From Onthophagus taurus (Eukaryota; Arthropoda; Insecta; Coleoptera; Scarabaeidae): a DNA stretch of 64,000 nt. The position numbers and the translations under genes are program-made. The stretch is from contig NC_091967.1 of NCBI RefSeq assembly GCF_036711975.1, forward strand, positions 23,746,001-23,810,000, given 5' to 3'. Below are positions 53,801 through 62,640 of the stretch, one piece after another (the stretch's first letter is position 1; each line of letters opens with the position of its first letter). Below the pieces are notes generated by a model that had not been told where the DNA came from, ran no database searches, and saw only the letters and a list, made by a program, of their open reading frames with translations.

Positions 53801-56307
53801 CATTCTTTTAGAACTTACTCTAAGTGTATTTATAAAAAAAAAATACATACTGGAACAGTGTCCAAACAGTAATTTCGGGTGAAAGACCTCTTTTCAGAAA
53901 TCTTATTTCATTTACGTTTTATAGGGATCTTCTGAACTTTTGCAGCATTAAAAGCTGTTTGCGCATCATAGTTAGCTAACTTGTAAAAGTTTTCAAAGAT
54001 GTGCTTTTTTTTTAGCTTCGCTAATTAAGTTGGCACAATTGCGAGTACAGTTACATCAATAATCGCCTAAGAATTTCTTGCCCCCACAAGTTTTCCTTTT
54101 TCGGTATAGTAGGGTCGGTTGGCTTCTTCGTTTTGAAAGTTTGTCCCTTAAATTTTCTTTTCCTTCCTTTTTAGGCCTTCAAATGTGTTCGCTGATCTCA
54201 TTTTCAACTACATTGTCTTCATTTTCACTACTAGATGGGCTGTTGCTATTTTTAGACGTAATGTCTTTCACAGCTGTTATTCTGAGAAGACGGATGATAA
54301 TCCGAATAATCTTGTGTATGATAATCTTCAGGAACTGTAATGTTATTTTTTGACTCAGAACAGAATTAGTTATTACTCATATCTTCGGAACGTACATTTT
54401 CACTTGTCATAATGGTAAGCTTACAAAATCCAAAGAAATAGACTGTCAGTCGGCATTATTATTAGTCGGCTATTATTTACATATTCAATATGTTTGCTGT
54501 ATCTTACAGCTACTAGCTGGAAATCGAAACGATCAAAACAATATTAATACTTAAAACAACACGTCAAAGAATGCATTTTGACACTCGCTTGGTACTATTA
54601 TCTCTATTTTTATAAGAATGTCGATTGGTCCCTTTCTGATAAACATGGTCCAATTACAAAAAGTTTGTGTTATTTATTTATTCATATAGGATAACAATAT
54701 TGATGAAGATAGCGAAGCAGAAAAGTTATCACCACTTTTACAGCACAATGTTGAATTTATCGGAAGAAATGCGGCTGGTTTGGCACTTAATATGGTTGAT
54801 GTTGTGGAAGCCATTGATGATGAAGCAGAAACCGGTCGAGATGAAAGTGTCCAAGAAAAGCAGAAAGAACGGAAATGTGAGTCAATTATTTTTTTAATAA
54901 AATATACCTATGTATAGAACTATTCATTTTGTAACGTTTTAAATTTTAGAGTTTTCTTCAAACATTTTTTTTGTTGTTTCTATTTTTTTTGTCATTTAAT
55001 AGCATTTGTTTTAATTTTTTTTTGTGCCTAAAAATTTATTTTTTCGAAAACTACTTTTAAAAGTTGACTTTTGCATAGCATTTAGCCATCGTCAAAACGA
55101 TTTTTTTTTGTCAACAGAACGTAAAAGTTTCGTTAATTTGAAGAACCTTAATTTATTGTTATGAACAGATTACAAACACAAAATAATTAACATTTAGTTA
55201 TGTTATCATTTCATTTCAAGTTTAAATGTAAATTCATAATACACTCAGTGGCATAAAAAACGGATCACCTAATATGATGACCAGTTTCAAACTGCAATAG
55301 CTTTTGAAAGTATCGCTCGATTTAAATAAGGTTTTTTTTATTTGAAAGGTCTACCCTTTGCCGATTTCTGTAGGTGCCTCCCCATTTTGGCGCTCTTCAA
55401 TTTCATCAATGGTGAATAACGCTAGTGCGTGTTTCCGACAGTAATAACGTTTTGTTCTAAATTTGACCAAGGTTGCTTGTATTTGCTCGCTTTCGTATCT
55501 TCCTTCTTCATGGTGGTCGTTACCATCATTGATCATGAATGACTGCATTCGATAACATTTTTGGTCTTGTTCTAATAAATAATATTGATTTGTAATGAAT
55601 ATGATTTGAATTTGTAGTGTTACTTTTTTTAAAATGAGCTGAACAGAGTGGTGAATAATATAAAGGATAGTGATCCATCTATGTACACTTTTCTGTTTTA
55701 ACCATGCTAGTGTCACCTACTAGTGTCTAAAGTATTACTAAGGTGTAATATTAAGGGCGAAACATTGGTATATGAGTTTCTACGGGTAGAACAAATACAA
55801 TAAAATTTTAATAAAGCAAATTGCGTCAACTATTGTCGTAAAACAGCAATTACCTCATATCAAATATTCTTAAAATCCCTAATGTTTTTTTAACATTCAG
55901 GTTATTTAAAAAATTAAAAAGAATGAATAGCAATTTAGAAGGAGGTTTTTAAATTTAATTACCCCTCACTTATTTAACCTTACTATTTTTATTTATCTCA
56001 TTTTTTTAAATTACAGTATTAATCTAAAAGAATTTTTAATTTTATGTCAGCTAGAGAAGAGCGTGGCGACGATTCCGATTATTACACCCCCGAAGAACCA
56101 CCAAATCCATCACCCGCGTGCGATTTGTATGAAATGTCGAATAATAATTCGATTGGAAGCACGCCCCAAAGGCTTCCAGGGACACCTTTATCTCACGTTA
56201 GCGCTCGAAGTAGCGGCGATAGTTACACCAGCGGTTCTAGTACACGTCATTTACTCGCATTGGCAAATTTTAACGGATCTTCTAACGAGAAAGCCGTTAA
56301 TATTTGA
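41861..56307 (+). CDS. MGRN1: MGRN1/RNF157-type RING E3 ubiquitin ligase, nine exons
   Basis: Exons: 41861-42064, 42121-42377, 42432-42619, 42675-42826, 42890-43129, 51790-52002, 52060-52221, 54690-54876, 56051-56307. The N-terminus MGAIASRQ fits an N-myristoylation signal. YPPPSGNYFGSHFIMGGERF, FDTPQPEAYLFGDN and DLNFLG are Mahogunin hallmarks, followed by the beta-sandwich substrate-binding region and LLQEIYGIENK. The RING is in exon 5: CVVC, CRHLCLCNSC, CPIC, with FRALLQIRAL after it. Exon 6 has the conserved IPPGYEAVSLIEALNGP. Exons 7-9 encode an acidic/serine-rich tail ending STRHLLALANF. Exon phases agree throughout. It likely ubiquitinates trafficking substrates at endosomal membranes, as known for the family. 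Intron 5 is 8,660 bp because of nested transposons. Introns 1-4 and 6 are 54-63 bp. Confidence 0.93.
43177..44021 (-). mobile_element. Satellite-carrying hAT-like element, complete copy (845 bp)
   Basis: The TIRs are TAATGGTGGAACGGAT and its partner ATCCGTTCCATCACTA, with target GTCACGAC (43169-43176) / GTCACGAT (44022-44029). The body holds about 1.5 units of the 360-bp satellite (inverse of 14857-16861), then the CCGGATATCCGG palindromes and a small inverted repeat AATTTCTGATGCA(C/T)TTC / TGCATCAGAAATT. No ORF. Confidence 0.85.
44294..47155 (-). pseudogene. LINE ORF2: endonuclease and reverse transcriptase, one premature stop
   Basis: The start MVGLSVYYQNVRG opens an APE endonuclease domain (CLTETWLHPG, GGGVLIGV, IYIPPND, GDFNLP, NTLDLVL near residue 200). 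The RT follows: GPGADGIPA, YRPISILPILGK, VYTDFSKAFDKVDHSLL, SGVPQGSHLGPLLFLIYIND, LMYADDLKIY, VDLGVTLDQKLRF, then a C-terminal region. The total is about 953 codons. A single TGA at 46709-46711, just before GDFN, interrupts an otherwise open frame; no frameshift was seen. Except for that stop it would be a working ORF2. It lies 53 bp downstream of ORF1. Confidence 0.92.
47209..48156 (-). CDS. LINE ORF1 protein: PHD finger, coiled coil, FP25K-like C-terminal domain
   Basis: I chose MPASKCGACH at 48156 (315 aa); the in-frame extension upstream has no ATG. A C4HC3 PHD-type finger occupies residues 6-60 (CGAC, HCETC, WYHLKC, WRCSVC). A heptad coiled coil follows (MVKEMRTEMRSKH to LTARLDEVEQ). The C-terminal domain, RRSNVEIHGVPQRENENLLS ... 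AIHRVPHF ... RAIVMRFCSRLKRDAFL ... YRFVWTRDCKIFARK, is the FP25K/L1-ORF1-like nucleic-acid-binding fold used by many LINE ORF1 proteins. It is intact. Role: RNA binding and chaperone in the retrotransposition particle. Confidence 0.88.
   Translation of the reverse strand: MPASKCGACHQLVGRKSGPGIHCETCDTWYHLKCTDLDSALQALLSVPGASWRCSVCRSPQRPPQRRSSIAPPNQLRPVTVTLESVYDMVKEMRTEMRSKHDSLLDSVNFCSNRISDFEKLLESFNGKIKIVDQLTTENSRLREQVTSLTARLDEVEQYSRRSNVEIHGVPQRENENLLSIVDNIAKHVGVQFSSTDVDAIHRVPHFDKQNKAPRAIVMRFCSRLKRDAFLAAAINKRMSVPGSRQGLHIEGVGESCFVNDHLTPDNKALFARTRGIAKDKNYRFVWTRDCKIFARKNESSPVVHIRSPDDLSRL
48387..49113 (-). other. 3' part of the host mariner, no intact gene
   Basis: Contains ACTTCCGG- and TTCCATTTAAAA-type stretches common to the TA-target elements here. 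A TIR-like TACCGGGTGGTTAGAAATTT G at 48673 has no partner that I could find. The minus-strand frame 49000-48662 is probably chance. Confidence 0.4.
49114..49997. mobile_element. 884-bp TIR element, TA target
   Basis: TA + CAGGTGTCTCACGTAACTGG TTCATT at 49114, and AATGAACCAGTTACGTGAGA CACTTG + TA at 49997. Length and terminal CAGGTGTCTCA match the fold-back at 29323-30206, but the arms are only about 26 bp here and the interior differs. The right part contains the TTCCGGTAGACCGGAAGT palindrome also found in the fold-back. The short ORFs inside are not convincing. Confidence 0.85.
50010..51561 (-). pseudogene. DUF4817-type mariner transposase, split by a palindromic insertion
   Basis: Minus strand order: 51561-51358 (N-terminal helix-turn-helix: FVGKHKRVKPIVDNEENEIT VLGYFKACPENSLLDAKRDL GIS); 51328-51038 (RPGDDQRRIDFCEFMLIKTQ, FLEKIIWTDVAKFHKNGVFN WHNSPYW, first catalytic Asp in WTDVAKF); then after the insertion at 50491-51037 the C-terminal part 50490-50010 (EDRWIANNGPHK, P-rich 'PVRxPDIT' region, LDFF-like block, YATPITTKEECQEGV). 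Frameshifts and stops occur. It is the transposase of the element at 43161-51771. Confidence 0.82.
50491..51037. mobile_element. Palindromic Penelope-terminus-like insertion with two hammerhead-like motifs
   Basis: Arms 50491-50682 and 50847-51037 are inverted copies (AAGACAAATAACTTTTTCTT ... / ...AAAGTTATTTGTCTT). Each has an outward hammerhead-like motif: CTGAATGATGGCTGCG...CCGAAACCGGTAGAGC at 50949-50987 (+) and the inverse at 50535-50573. The extra A in CTGAATGA is shared by both arms. The element splits the mariner transposase frame. Confidence 0.75.
52222..54689 (-). pseudogene. Transposon-like uncharacterised gene in MGRN1 intron 7 (about 52495-54420)
   Basis: On the minus strand, in order: a basic segment with KRKFKGQTFKTKKPT and a Cys-rich stretch (54150-54060); AKKKHIFENFYKLANYDAQ; 53760-53428 MPEARSHIKQFPTYKSHYSR, NYNITERKMYDLYKSE, IKDTCSLCDSYN; 53379-53041 NIPTNLVFYKRQFWLYNEGT, EAQEIGSCLKKFI, IIIWSVSCGGQNRNVKIVLK; 52785-52495 SLMPFIPLNAKNFYKSL. 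I recall this as a repeated insect and cnidarian protein; the D/S-x-CGGQN-N block suggests a DDE-like transposase, but the superfamily is unnamed to me. Several frameshifts. TIRs not identified. Confidence 0.55.
54877..56050 (+). other. MGRN1 intron 8, possible Tc1-type end
   Basis: An AT-rich intron. CACTCAGTGGCATAAAAAAC GGATCAC at 55243 resembles a Tc1-like terminus but has no clear partner. The minus-strand 121-aa frame at 55351-55716 is unrecognised. The acceptor used is ATGTCAG at 56050; a nearer ACAG at 56016 would lead into an in-frame stop. Confidence 0.5.
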
Positions 56308-56640
56308 AATTGCGAGATAACTGGTGTGATTTACGCATATTGTGAATCAAAGTAATTGATATATTGAGAATATTATTAAGAGAAAATTAATTATAGGTAA
56401 GAATAATTTTTTTTAATCTCATTTACAATTTTTTAAATTAATACTCATCGTTTTTAAGAAATTAATTTTATCAATAATTTTAATTTTGGTAAATGGAATC
56501 GTTTTTATGGTGATATTTAGACCTTTATTTCCGGTTGTAGGATATTTATGAATTTATCAATTTTGTATTGATCTTTATTTACGTGATAATAAAAGTAATA
56601 AAAAGAAAATTTGAGTCGTTTTTTTTTTGTTATACCTTAT
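56308..56640 (+). other. MGRN1: MGRN1 3' UTR and likely polyadenylation region
   Basis: Follows the TGA at 56305-56307. AATAAA-type signals occur near 56587 and 56598 (AATAAAAGTAATAAAAAG). Confidence 0.45.
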
Positions 56641-56789
56641 TTATTATCATTTTGAGTGGGTTCTATGTGTCTTTAGTCAATAGATCAACTGTCAAGATGA
56701 TAATTCCTAGAGGATAGAGGAAACAACACATTCCCGGATGGAATAATAATAAGGATTCAGCTACTTCAATATCTTGACAAACAACGGCG

Positions 56790-57592
56790 AGAAAAATGGA
56801 AACAAGTCAACACAGGATTTCAAAAATTTAAGCAAAGAAGAAGGTGGCCTTTGTGGACTTGAAAGCTGCGTATGATATAATGTGGAAAGAGTGGCTTGGA
56901 AAAATTGTGTCACCAAATCAGCCCAATAGTTCGGAATACTTTTGAAAACTGAAGGCTAACAATCAAATGGTTTATGAACGGTTTGTCACCGTGCTTCTGC
57001 TTGCATAACAGGTCCGTAGTTGTAGGGCATCAAGTAATCTGCACTTGGTACGAAGTGACGCATTTAGTCCCTCAGTTTATGTCGCATTAATTAAGTCGTA
57101 ATCATACGGCCCATGTGCCCTTTTGCACTTGCCGAAAAATTCTTCATGAAAACCTTATAAGTCTTTCTTCATGAATTGAAAAAAAGAAATGATTGGCATT
57201 AGTCGAATTGCGGCATCTAAACAAATTATTGACACATTACCGCCAAACTGCACTATTTACTTCGGTGGTGAAGGATATTTCCATCATTCCGGCTGTGTTA
57301 ACAAGTAGATCCTGCGGTATTGGTGTCAAAACAACAACTCAACGTAGATTTAACAGCGGCCTAAGAAATGTCCAAGCCTTTATTTTCCGTGTTGCCAAAT
57401 GTTATTTGGCGAATATGCCATCTACGTATCGTAGTCATAAAATTGGTTCCTAAGACTTGGTATACATATTGAAGATGTCAGGTGCTAATAGCGACTCCAT
57501 GCTGGTTGTTCTGTATAAGTTTTGTCAACCGATTTGGTGGATCTGTTGGCATCAAGAGCTCTTTATATGTCATCAGTTAAAATCAAAGAGAA
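56790..57592 (+). pseudogene. LINE RT trace (motif A) and unassigned sequence
   Basis: Around 56840-56950 the plus strand reads AFVDLKAAYDIMWKEWLGKI V after a frame change, the motif-A region of a Jockey-type RT, with RLTIKWFMNGLSP further on. 57100-57592 has no recognisable feature; the 86-aa frame at 57193 has no homology I know. Confidence 0.4.
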
Positions 57593-59520
57593 ATGAATGA
57601 TGGAGACAAAAATGCAGGTCTAGTAATAATGAATAGAATAGATTATATAACAAAAACAAATGATTTCCTTAAAACTAACAATTATACACTAATTAAAAAA
57701 GATCCTACCAACTGTTTCCATATACAACCCAAAAAAGTAATAAAAGAATGTAGCAACACCTTGACAAAGTTCATTTCCACACATTGGAGTTAAATTGTAA
57801 GTGTACTGTTTGCTCGAAAACGGTTCGGAAACAAAATAAAAGGTACTGATTCAAAGAAAAAAAAGGAAGATATTAAAAGGAAAAGACCATGAATAATTAT
57901 TATTAATTTCTTACTTTATTGTCCCTATCGCTGTTCCCTATCGCGATTTCGACACCATATCACAGTTTTTATATATATTATAATAATGCGTAACTTATAA
58001 AAATAATTTTAAAAAGTCGCGTTACAAAGCCGAAGTCAAAAATATGTGTGTATGGTTCGGGTCGAGCCGTAATTCTTAAATTTTTGCTAAATGCCCGCGC
58101 TTGCGCAGCCAGTACAATTTAACTCCAATGAACCCAAAAACACCTAGATTGTACGCACTACCAAAGCTACATAAAGAAAACACACCCATGCGGCCGATCA
58201 TCTCAAGCATTGATTCTAGCACATATAGAATAGCAAAGTTTTTGGTTCAATTTTTTAAAATTCATGTTCCCTCCAAATCAAAATTTAGTATCAACAATAG
58301 ACAAAACGTAATAGAACTATATAAAAAACCTGCTATACAGAAGGAATCATTAATCATTTCATTTGATGTTACAAACTTGTACACAAATATACCCATAAAA
58401 GAATCTTTAAATATTATAAAAGATATGCTTAAATTACTCAAAATCTGCACTGAATAAAACTTTTGTAAATTTGATAACAAGATATATGAATTTAATGACG
58501 GTCTCTCAATGGGATCACCACTCAGTGGACTTATCTCAGACATATTTTTAAATAAATTGGAAGAAGATCTTATTATAAATCCACAATATGAAAATATAAT
58601 CACATGGTTACGTTATGTTGATGACGTTCTAGTTATAACAAGGCAGAATTATTTAAAAATGATTGATGATCTGTACAAATATATTAATAACCTTCATAAA
58701 AACATTACATTTACATTGGAAATGGAAAGAGACAACAAGCTAAACTTTTTGGACTTTACACTGATTAGAGAGAAGGATAAGATCGCTTTCGATATTTACC
58801 GAAAACCGACACAGAACAGCAAAATTATTCCGCATGATTCATACCACGATTATACACAAAAATTAGCAACATTAAGATCATATATACACCGAGCATTTAA
58901 TTCAGAATTAGATCAGAGTAACTTTGAAAAAGAAATATCAATAATACAAATAATAGCAAAAAATAATAATTACCCCGAAAATACAGTACAAAAATTGATA
59001 GACAAGAAACATTTTAAAATGAATTTAAAACAAATTTGATCTAGAAACAACAATAGATATTAACAAACCAAATAAATTCAAAACAATAACTTACCCAGGT
59101 ACAATATCACACAAATTGAAAAAACTTTTAAAAAATATAACATAAATTTAACATTTAAAACTACACACACTATTCAAAATACTCTTGTTAATAACAAAGA
59201 TAAATTAGATATCTTACACAGAAAGTGGCGTATACCAAATAGAATGTAATAGTTGTCAAGCCACATATATCGGAGAGACTGGACGTAATTTCAAAACTAG
59301 AATCAAAGAACATCTAACAAAAGAAAATTTGGCATTCGGAAGACACATAAATTTTAATAATCACGATTTCGATATAGAGAAAAATACAAAAATTTTACAC
59401 AAGAGGAATAAAGGCTATTTATTAGAAATATTGGAAATATACGAGATAACTAAATTTAAAAAACAGAATCCTGACAAAATAGCATTAAACGAACAAATAA
59501 ATCACATTATTCCTCCATTA
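57593..59520 (+). pseudogene. Penelope-like element: RT and GIY-YIG endonuclease, broken
   Basis: The 5' part NDGDKNAGLVIMNRIDYITK T corresponds to the PLE 'ADKG...vim....Y' start. From 58113: YNLTPMNPKTPRLYALPKLH K, RPIISSIDSSTYRIAKFL, LIISFDVTNLYTNIPIKESL (motif A), DGLSMGSPLSGLISDIFLNK LEE, WLRYVDDVLVITR (catalytic YVDD), NKLNFLDFTLIREKD, FDIYRKPTQNSKIIPHDSYH. Near 59220-59586: SGVYQIECNSCQATYIGETG RNFKTRIKEHL, the GIY-YIG endonuclease with its key Tyr, Arg and Glu-region. It is broken by an insertion at 57800-58112, a frameshift near 58450 and stops near 59039-59220. Confidence 0.9.
57782..58130. repeat. Insertion in the Penelope ORF bounded by an 18-bp inverted repeat
   Basis: CATTGGAGTTAAATTGTA at 57782-57799 is the exact inverse of TACAATTTAACTCCAATG at 58113-58130, which codes for PLE residues YNLTPM. 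The 310 bp between is unrelated to the PLE and includes GGTTCGGGTCGAGCCG and CCCGCGCTTGCGCAG. Confidence 0.65.
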
Positions 59521-59522
59521 TA

Positions 59523-60029
59523 CAGGGTGATTTACATAAGAACCGACACAGAGCAGGGGCATGTAGAGGACAATAAATTAAGATGATTTAAAATAACTTA
59601 CCTCTATACTAAGTTGTACACCTGAGGAGTTATATTACTTCAAAGTTGGCTCTTAAATTTTTAAAAAGTTCAATATCTTCGTAATAAATTAAGCTAGAAA
59701 AACCAAATTTGGTATACGTTATGAGTGTACTAAGAGTATTAGTTGGTAGCAAATTGAACTCAATTGAGGCATTTCAAAGTGTTGATTAAGGGTGATGGTA
59801 CCTTAAATTTTGACAGATCTTTTTTAACCTGTTGACGTATTTTATACATTACTACTTCATTTCATGTGGAATTTAATTCTAAAACTTTTTTTACTCTTAT
59901 TATTTTTTAAAAAACTTTGTCGTTTTCATAAAAAACTTAAATAACTAGAGATAAATTGCGTTAAATCATCTTAATTTATTGTCCTCTACATGTCCCTGCT
60001 CTGTGTCGGTTCTTATGTGAATCACCCTG
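59523..60029. mobile_element. 507-bp MITE with about 65-bp TIRs, TA target
   Basis: TA + CAGGGTGATTTACATAAGAA CCGACACAGAGCAGG at 59523, and the inverse CCTGCTCTGTGTCGGTTCTT ATGTGAATCACCCTG + TA at 60029. The TIR continues to AATAAATTAAGATGATTTAA. It is inserted just before the stop codon region of the Penelope-like element. Confidence 0.92.
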
Positions 60030-60031
60030 TA

Positions 60032-60134
60032 TAGTAATTTAAAAGATTCTTTTAAAAATCTTTAACACTACCCTTCCTTTTCTATATTCTACTTGAAAAG
60101 CAAATGTATATATTCTCGAAATAGTACTTGTGTT
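60032..60134 (+). mobile_element. Penelope-like element, 3' untranslated part
   Basis: Short PLE stretch between the MITE and LINE J3. It ends with the target TTGTGTT (60128-60134), repeated after the LINE at 62448-62454. Confidence 0.6.
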
Positions 60135-62447
60135 ATTTTATTTTAAGAAATGAGATGTTAAGTCATCAACGACAAGGTAAATTTTTTAAACGAAACATTG
60201 CTTTATCTATTTGACCGTCATACGCCTTTGCGCACTACTTCTATTCGCAAAAACTATTGCCCCTGGGTTATCGATACCATTAAAGTTCTTATGAAACTTC
60301 GTGATCAGGCTTACGGTAGATTCCGCCTGAGCAGGTGCCCAACTCATTTCCAATACTATAAACAGTTGCGTAATTATACTAATGCTGCCATACGAAGGGA
60401 AAAGCGAGCATTCTTGGAACATTTGTTTCAGGAACGGTCATCCCGTGACCTCTGGAAAAGCTTCAGGAAACTTGGGGTTGTAAAAAATAAGACTCAGATA
60501 CTTGCAGGTACAGGATTCGATGCTGATTCGATTAATAATTTCTTTATTAGTTCTCAGACTGACTCTGCTGGGGTTATAGAATTGATTGAGTTTTATTGGA
60601 ATAACACGCTTCCACAAGTCACAGACAAACTTTATTTCTCTCTTACAACTGAATCTGAGATTTTAAGCATCTTAAGGGGAATAAAATCTAACTCAACTGG
60701 TATTGATGGCATAACTGCTAAAATGATTGTTTTGTGTTGTCCCACTATTTTACCTTTCTTGTGTCACGTTGTTAACTACTCAATCGAGCATTCCGTATTC
60801 CCTGATGTCTGGAAATGTGCCTTGGTCACCCCAATCCCTAAAACTTCTAATCCCCGGGAGTTGAGTCATTTACACCCTATTAGTATCTTACCCCTACTCT
60901 CCAAAGTGTGTGAAAGAGTCATAGCGGAAAGACTCCGACATCATCTCGATTTGTTTGATATCTTACCAGATTGTCAGTCTGGTTTTCGTGCGGGTTTTAG
61001 TAGTTCTACTATGGTGTTGGCGGTGACGGATGAAATTTTAAAAGCTATTGATAATAAACAAGTTACAATCTTAATTCTTTTGGATTTTTCTAAGGCATTT
61101 GACCGAATTCATCATGAAACTTTACTGGCCGTGCTGCACTACATTGGTTTATCTGAAGAATCTATCCAATTTATCCAAAGTTACTTATCTAATCGAAAAC
61201 AGTCAGTGGTACTTAATGGACAAACATCTGGGGCTGTGGATATTGTTTCTGGTGTCCCACAGGGGTCTATTGATTATTGTACACCATATATATATGCTGA
61301 TGATACACAGCTTCTTTATTCCTTTAATCCATACAATTATGAGACAGCGGAAAGAAATATAAATCATGATTTACATAAGATTGTGCAGTTTGCCGCTAAA
61401 CTCTGTCTTCATATAAACGCTTCCAAATCATCGGCCATGGTTTTTGGAGACAAATCCTCTGTAGAGTTTGTAAAATCCAATCTTCATTTGGTGATTGGCG
61501 ATAATGAGCTGGTGTTCGGGGACAATGCTAAAAGCTTGGGTATTATTATTGATGAACGTCTCCGTTTCTGTGAACATGTTCAGTCTCTTCTACGGAAAGC
61601 CTATGCTACTTTAAGGTTGCTTTATAATAATAGGTACATCTTAAACCAAAAATTGAAACTACAGCTTTGCGATGCTCTTGTTTTGTCTATATTTAATTAT
61701 GGTGACGTTGTTTACCATTCATGTCTTGATAGTGTACACTCGGATAAGATTCAAAAACTTCAAAACTCTTGCTTGCGATTCATTTATGGTATCCGTAGAA
61801 GAGAGCGCATATCACACGCACTAAGTAGTGTGGGCTGGATGGCTAAATATGTCACGACGTAGAACTCTTCACTGCCTGTGTCTCTACCATAAAATTATCT
61901 TGCATAAAAGACCTCCTTATTTGTACAATAAAATTAAATTTCGTACGGATGTTCACCACATTAATGTTAGGCATAGGCATGCCTTGACGATACCTCTTCA
62001 CCGCCTAGAAATGTTTAACGTAGTTTCTCTTATTGTGTGCCTAACATGTACAATCGGTTACCTGATTCAATTAAGAATCTTGGTCTGCTTTCCTTTAAGG
62101 GCATGGTTAAGGAGTTTTTGGGTGGGTGAGTGAGCAATGGAAGGATTTTTAAAATTTTTTTTTTCTTTTTTGTATACGATTACTGTCTTACTTTGCGCAT
62201 TTAAAATTCATTTAAAATTTATTTAAATATTATTATGACTTGAATCATATAACTATATTGTTTTGATTATTATTATTTGTTGTATTTTTTTTTTCGATGG
62301 GTCATTGAAAAACAGGACGACCTCGGATTTTCTCTGGTCGCTCTGACATGACTCTTTTCGATTGGAGTTGTATTTTCTTCATATATTGCTATGTACTTAT
62401 GTATTTCGTTTATTACCTATCAATAAATATTATTATTATTATTATTA
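60135..62447 (+). mobile_element. LINE copy J3, 5' truncated, with (ATT)n tail and 7-bp target duplication
   Basis: Flanked by TTGTGTT on both sides. It starts inside ORF2 after the endonuclease and ends in a run of ATT (62428-62447). Same family as J1 and J2. Inserted into the Penelope-like element whose terminus resumes at 62448. Confidence 0.85.
60198..62133 (+). pseudogene. LINE J3 reverse transcriptase with internal deletion and late frameshift
   Basis: The long frame 60198-61862 carries the linker (DRHTPLRTTSIRKNYCPW), STGIDGITAKMIVLCCP, HPISILPLLSKVCER, SGFRAGFSSSTMVLAVTDEI, LILLDFSKAFDRIHHETLL (motif A), SGVPQGS, YADDTQLLYSF, LHINASKSSAMVFGD and KSLGIIIDERLRF. Between SGVPQGS and YCTPYIYADD some 15-17 residues expected of the family (LGPLLFSLFIND-like) are missing in frame, so the enzyme would be defective. 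A frameshift near 61845 moves the C-terminus (RRRTLHCLCLYHKIILHKRP PYLYNKI) into another frame, ending about 62133. Confidence 0.9.
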
Positions 62448-62640
62448 TTGTGTTCGTATAAAGATGTGTGGTATTTGTTTTAACTTTTAAGTAATAATTT
62501 GACATAAGTTACAAACTAAATAAGGAATTTTCTATTTTAACGTCTAAACCTTTTAATATGTAGGTGTCTTCTGAAGATGGTAATTTAATTACCGAAACCG
62601 GTCTACACAAAAATAAATAAAAAAGATATCACTTTGTATA
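62448..62640 (+). mobile_element. Penelope-like element terminus (after LINE J3)
   Basis: Continues the PLE 3' end after the LINE insertion and holds a hammerhead-like motif at 62561-62608. An A-rich end AAAAATAAATAAAAAAG follows. Confidence 0.6.
62561..62608 (+). ncRNA. Hammerhead-like ribozyme motif at Penelope terminus
   Basis: GTGT, then CTGAAGA (fits CUGANGA), T, a perfect 7-bp hairpin GGTAATT/AATTACC, GAAA, ACCGGT as minimal stem III, then ACAC pairing with GTGT as stem I. All core positions of the hammerhead consensus are met by eye. Confidence 0.6.

Noticed and set aside
55351-55716. Minus-strand 121-aa frame in MGRN1 intron 8
   Set aside because: No recognisable motif, irregular composition, and no clear TIR pair around it.
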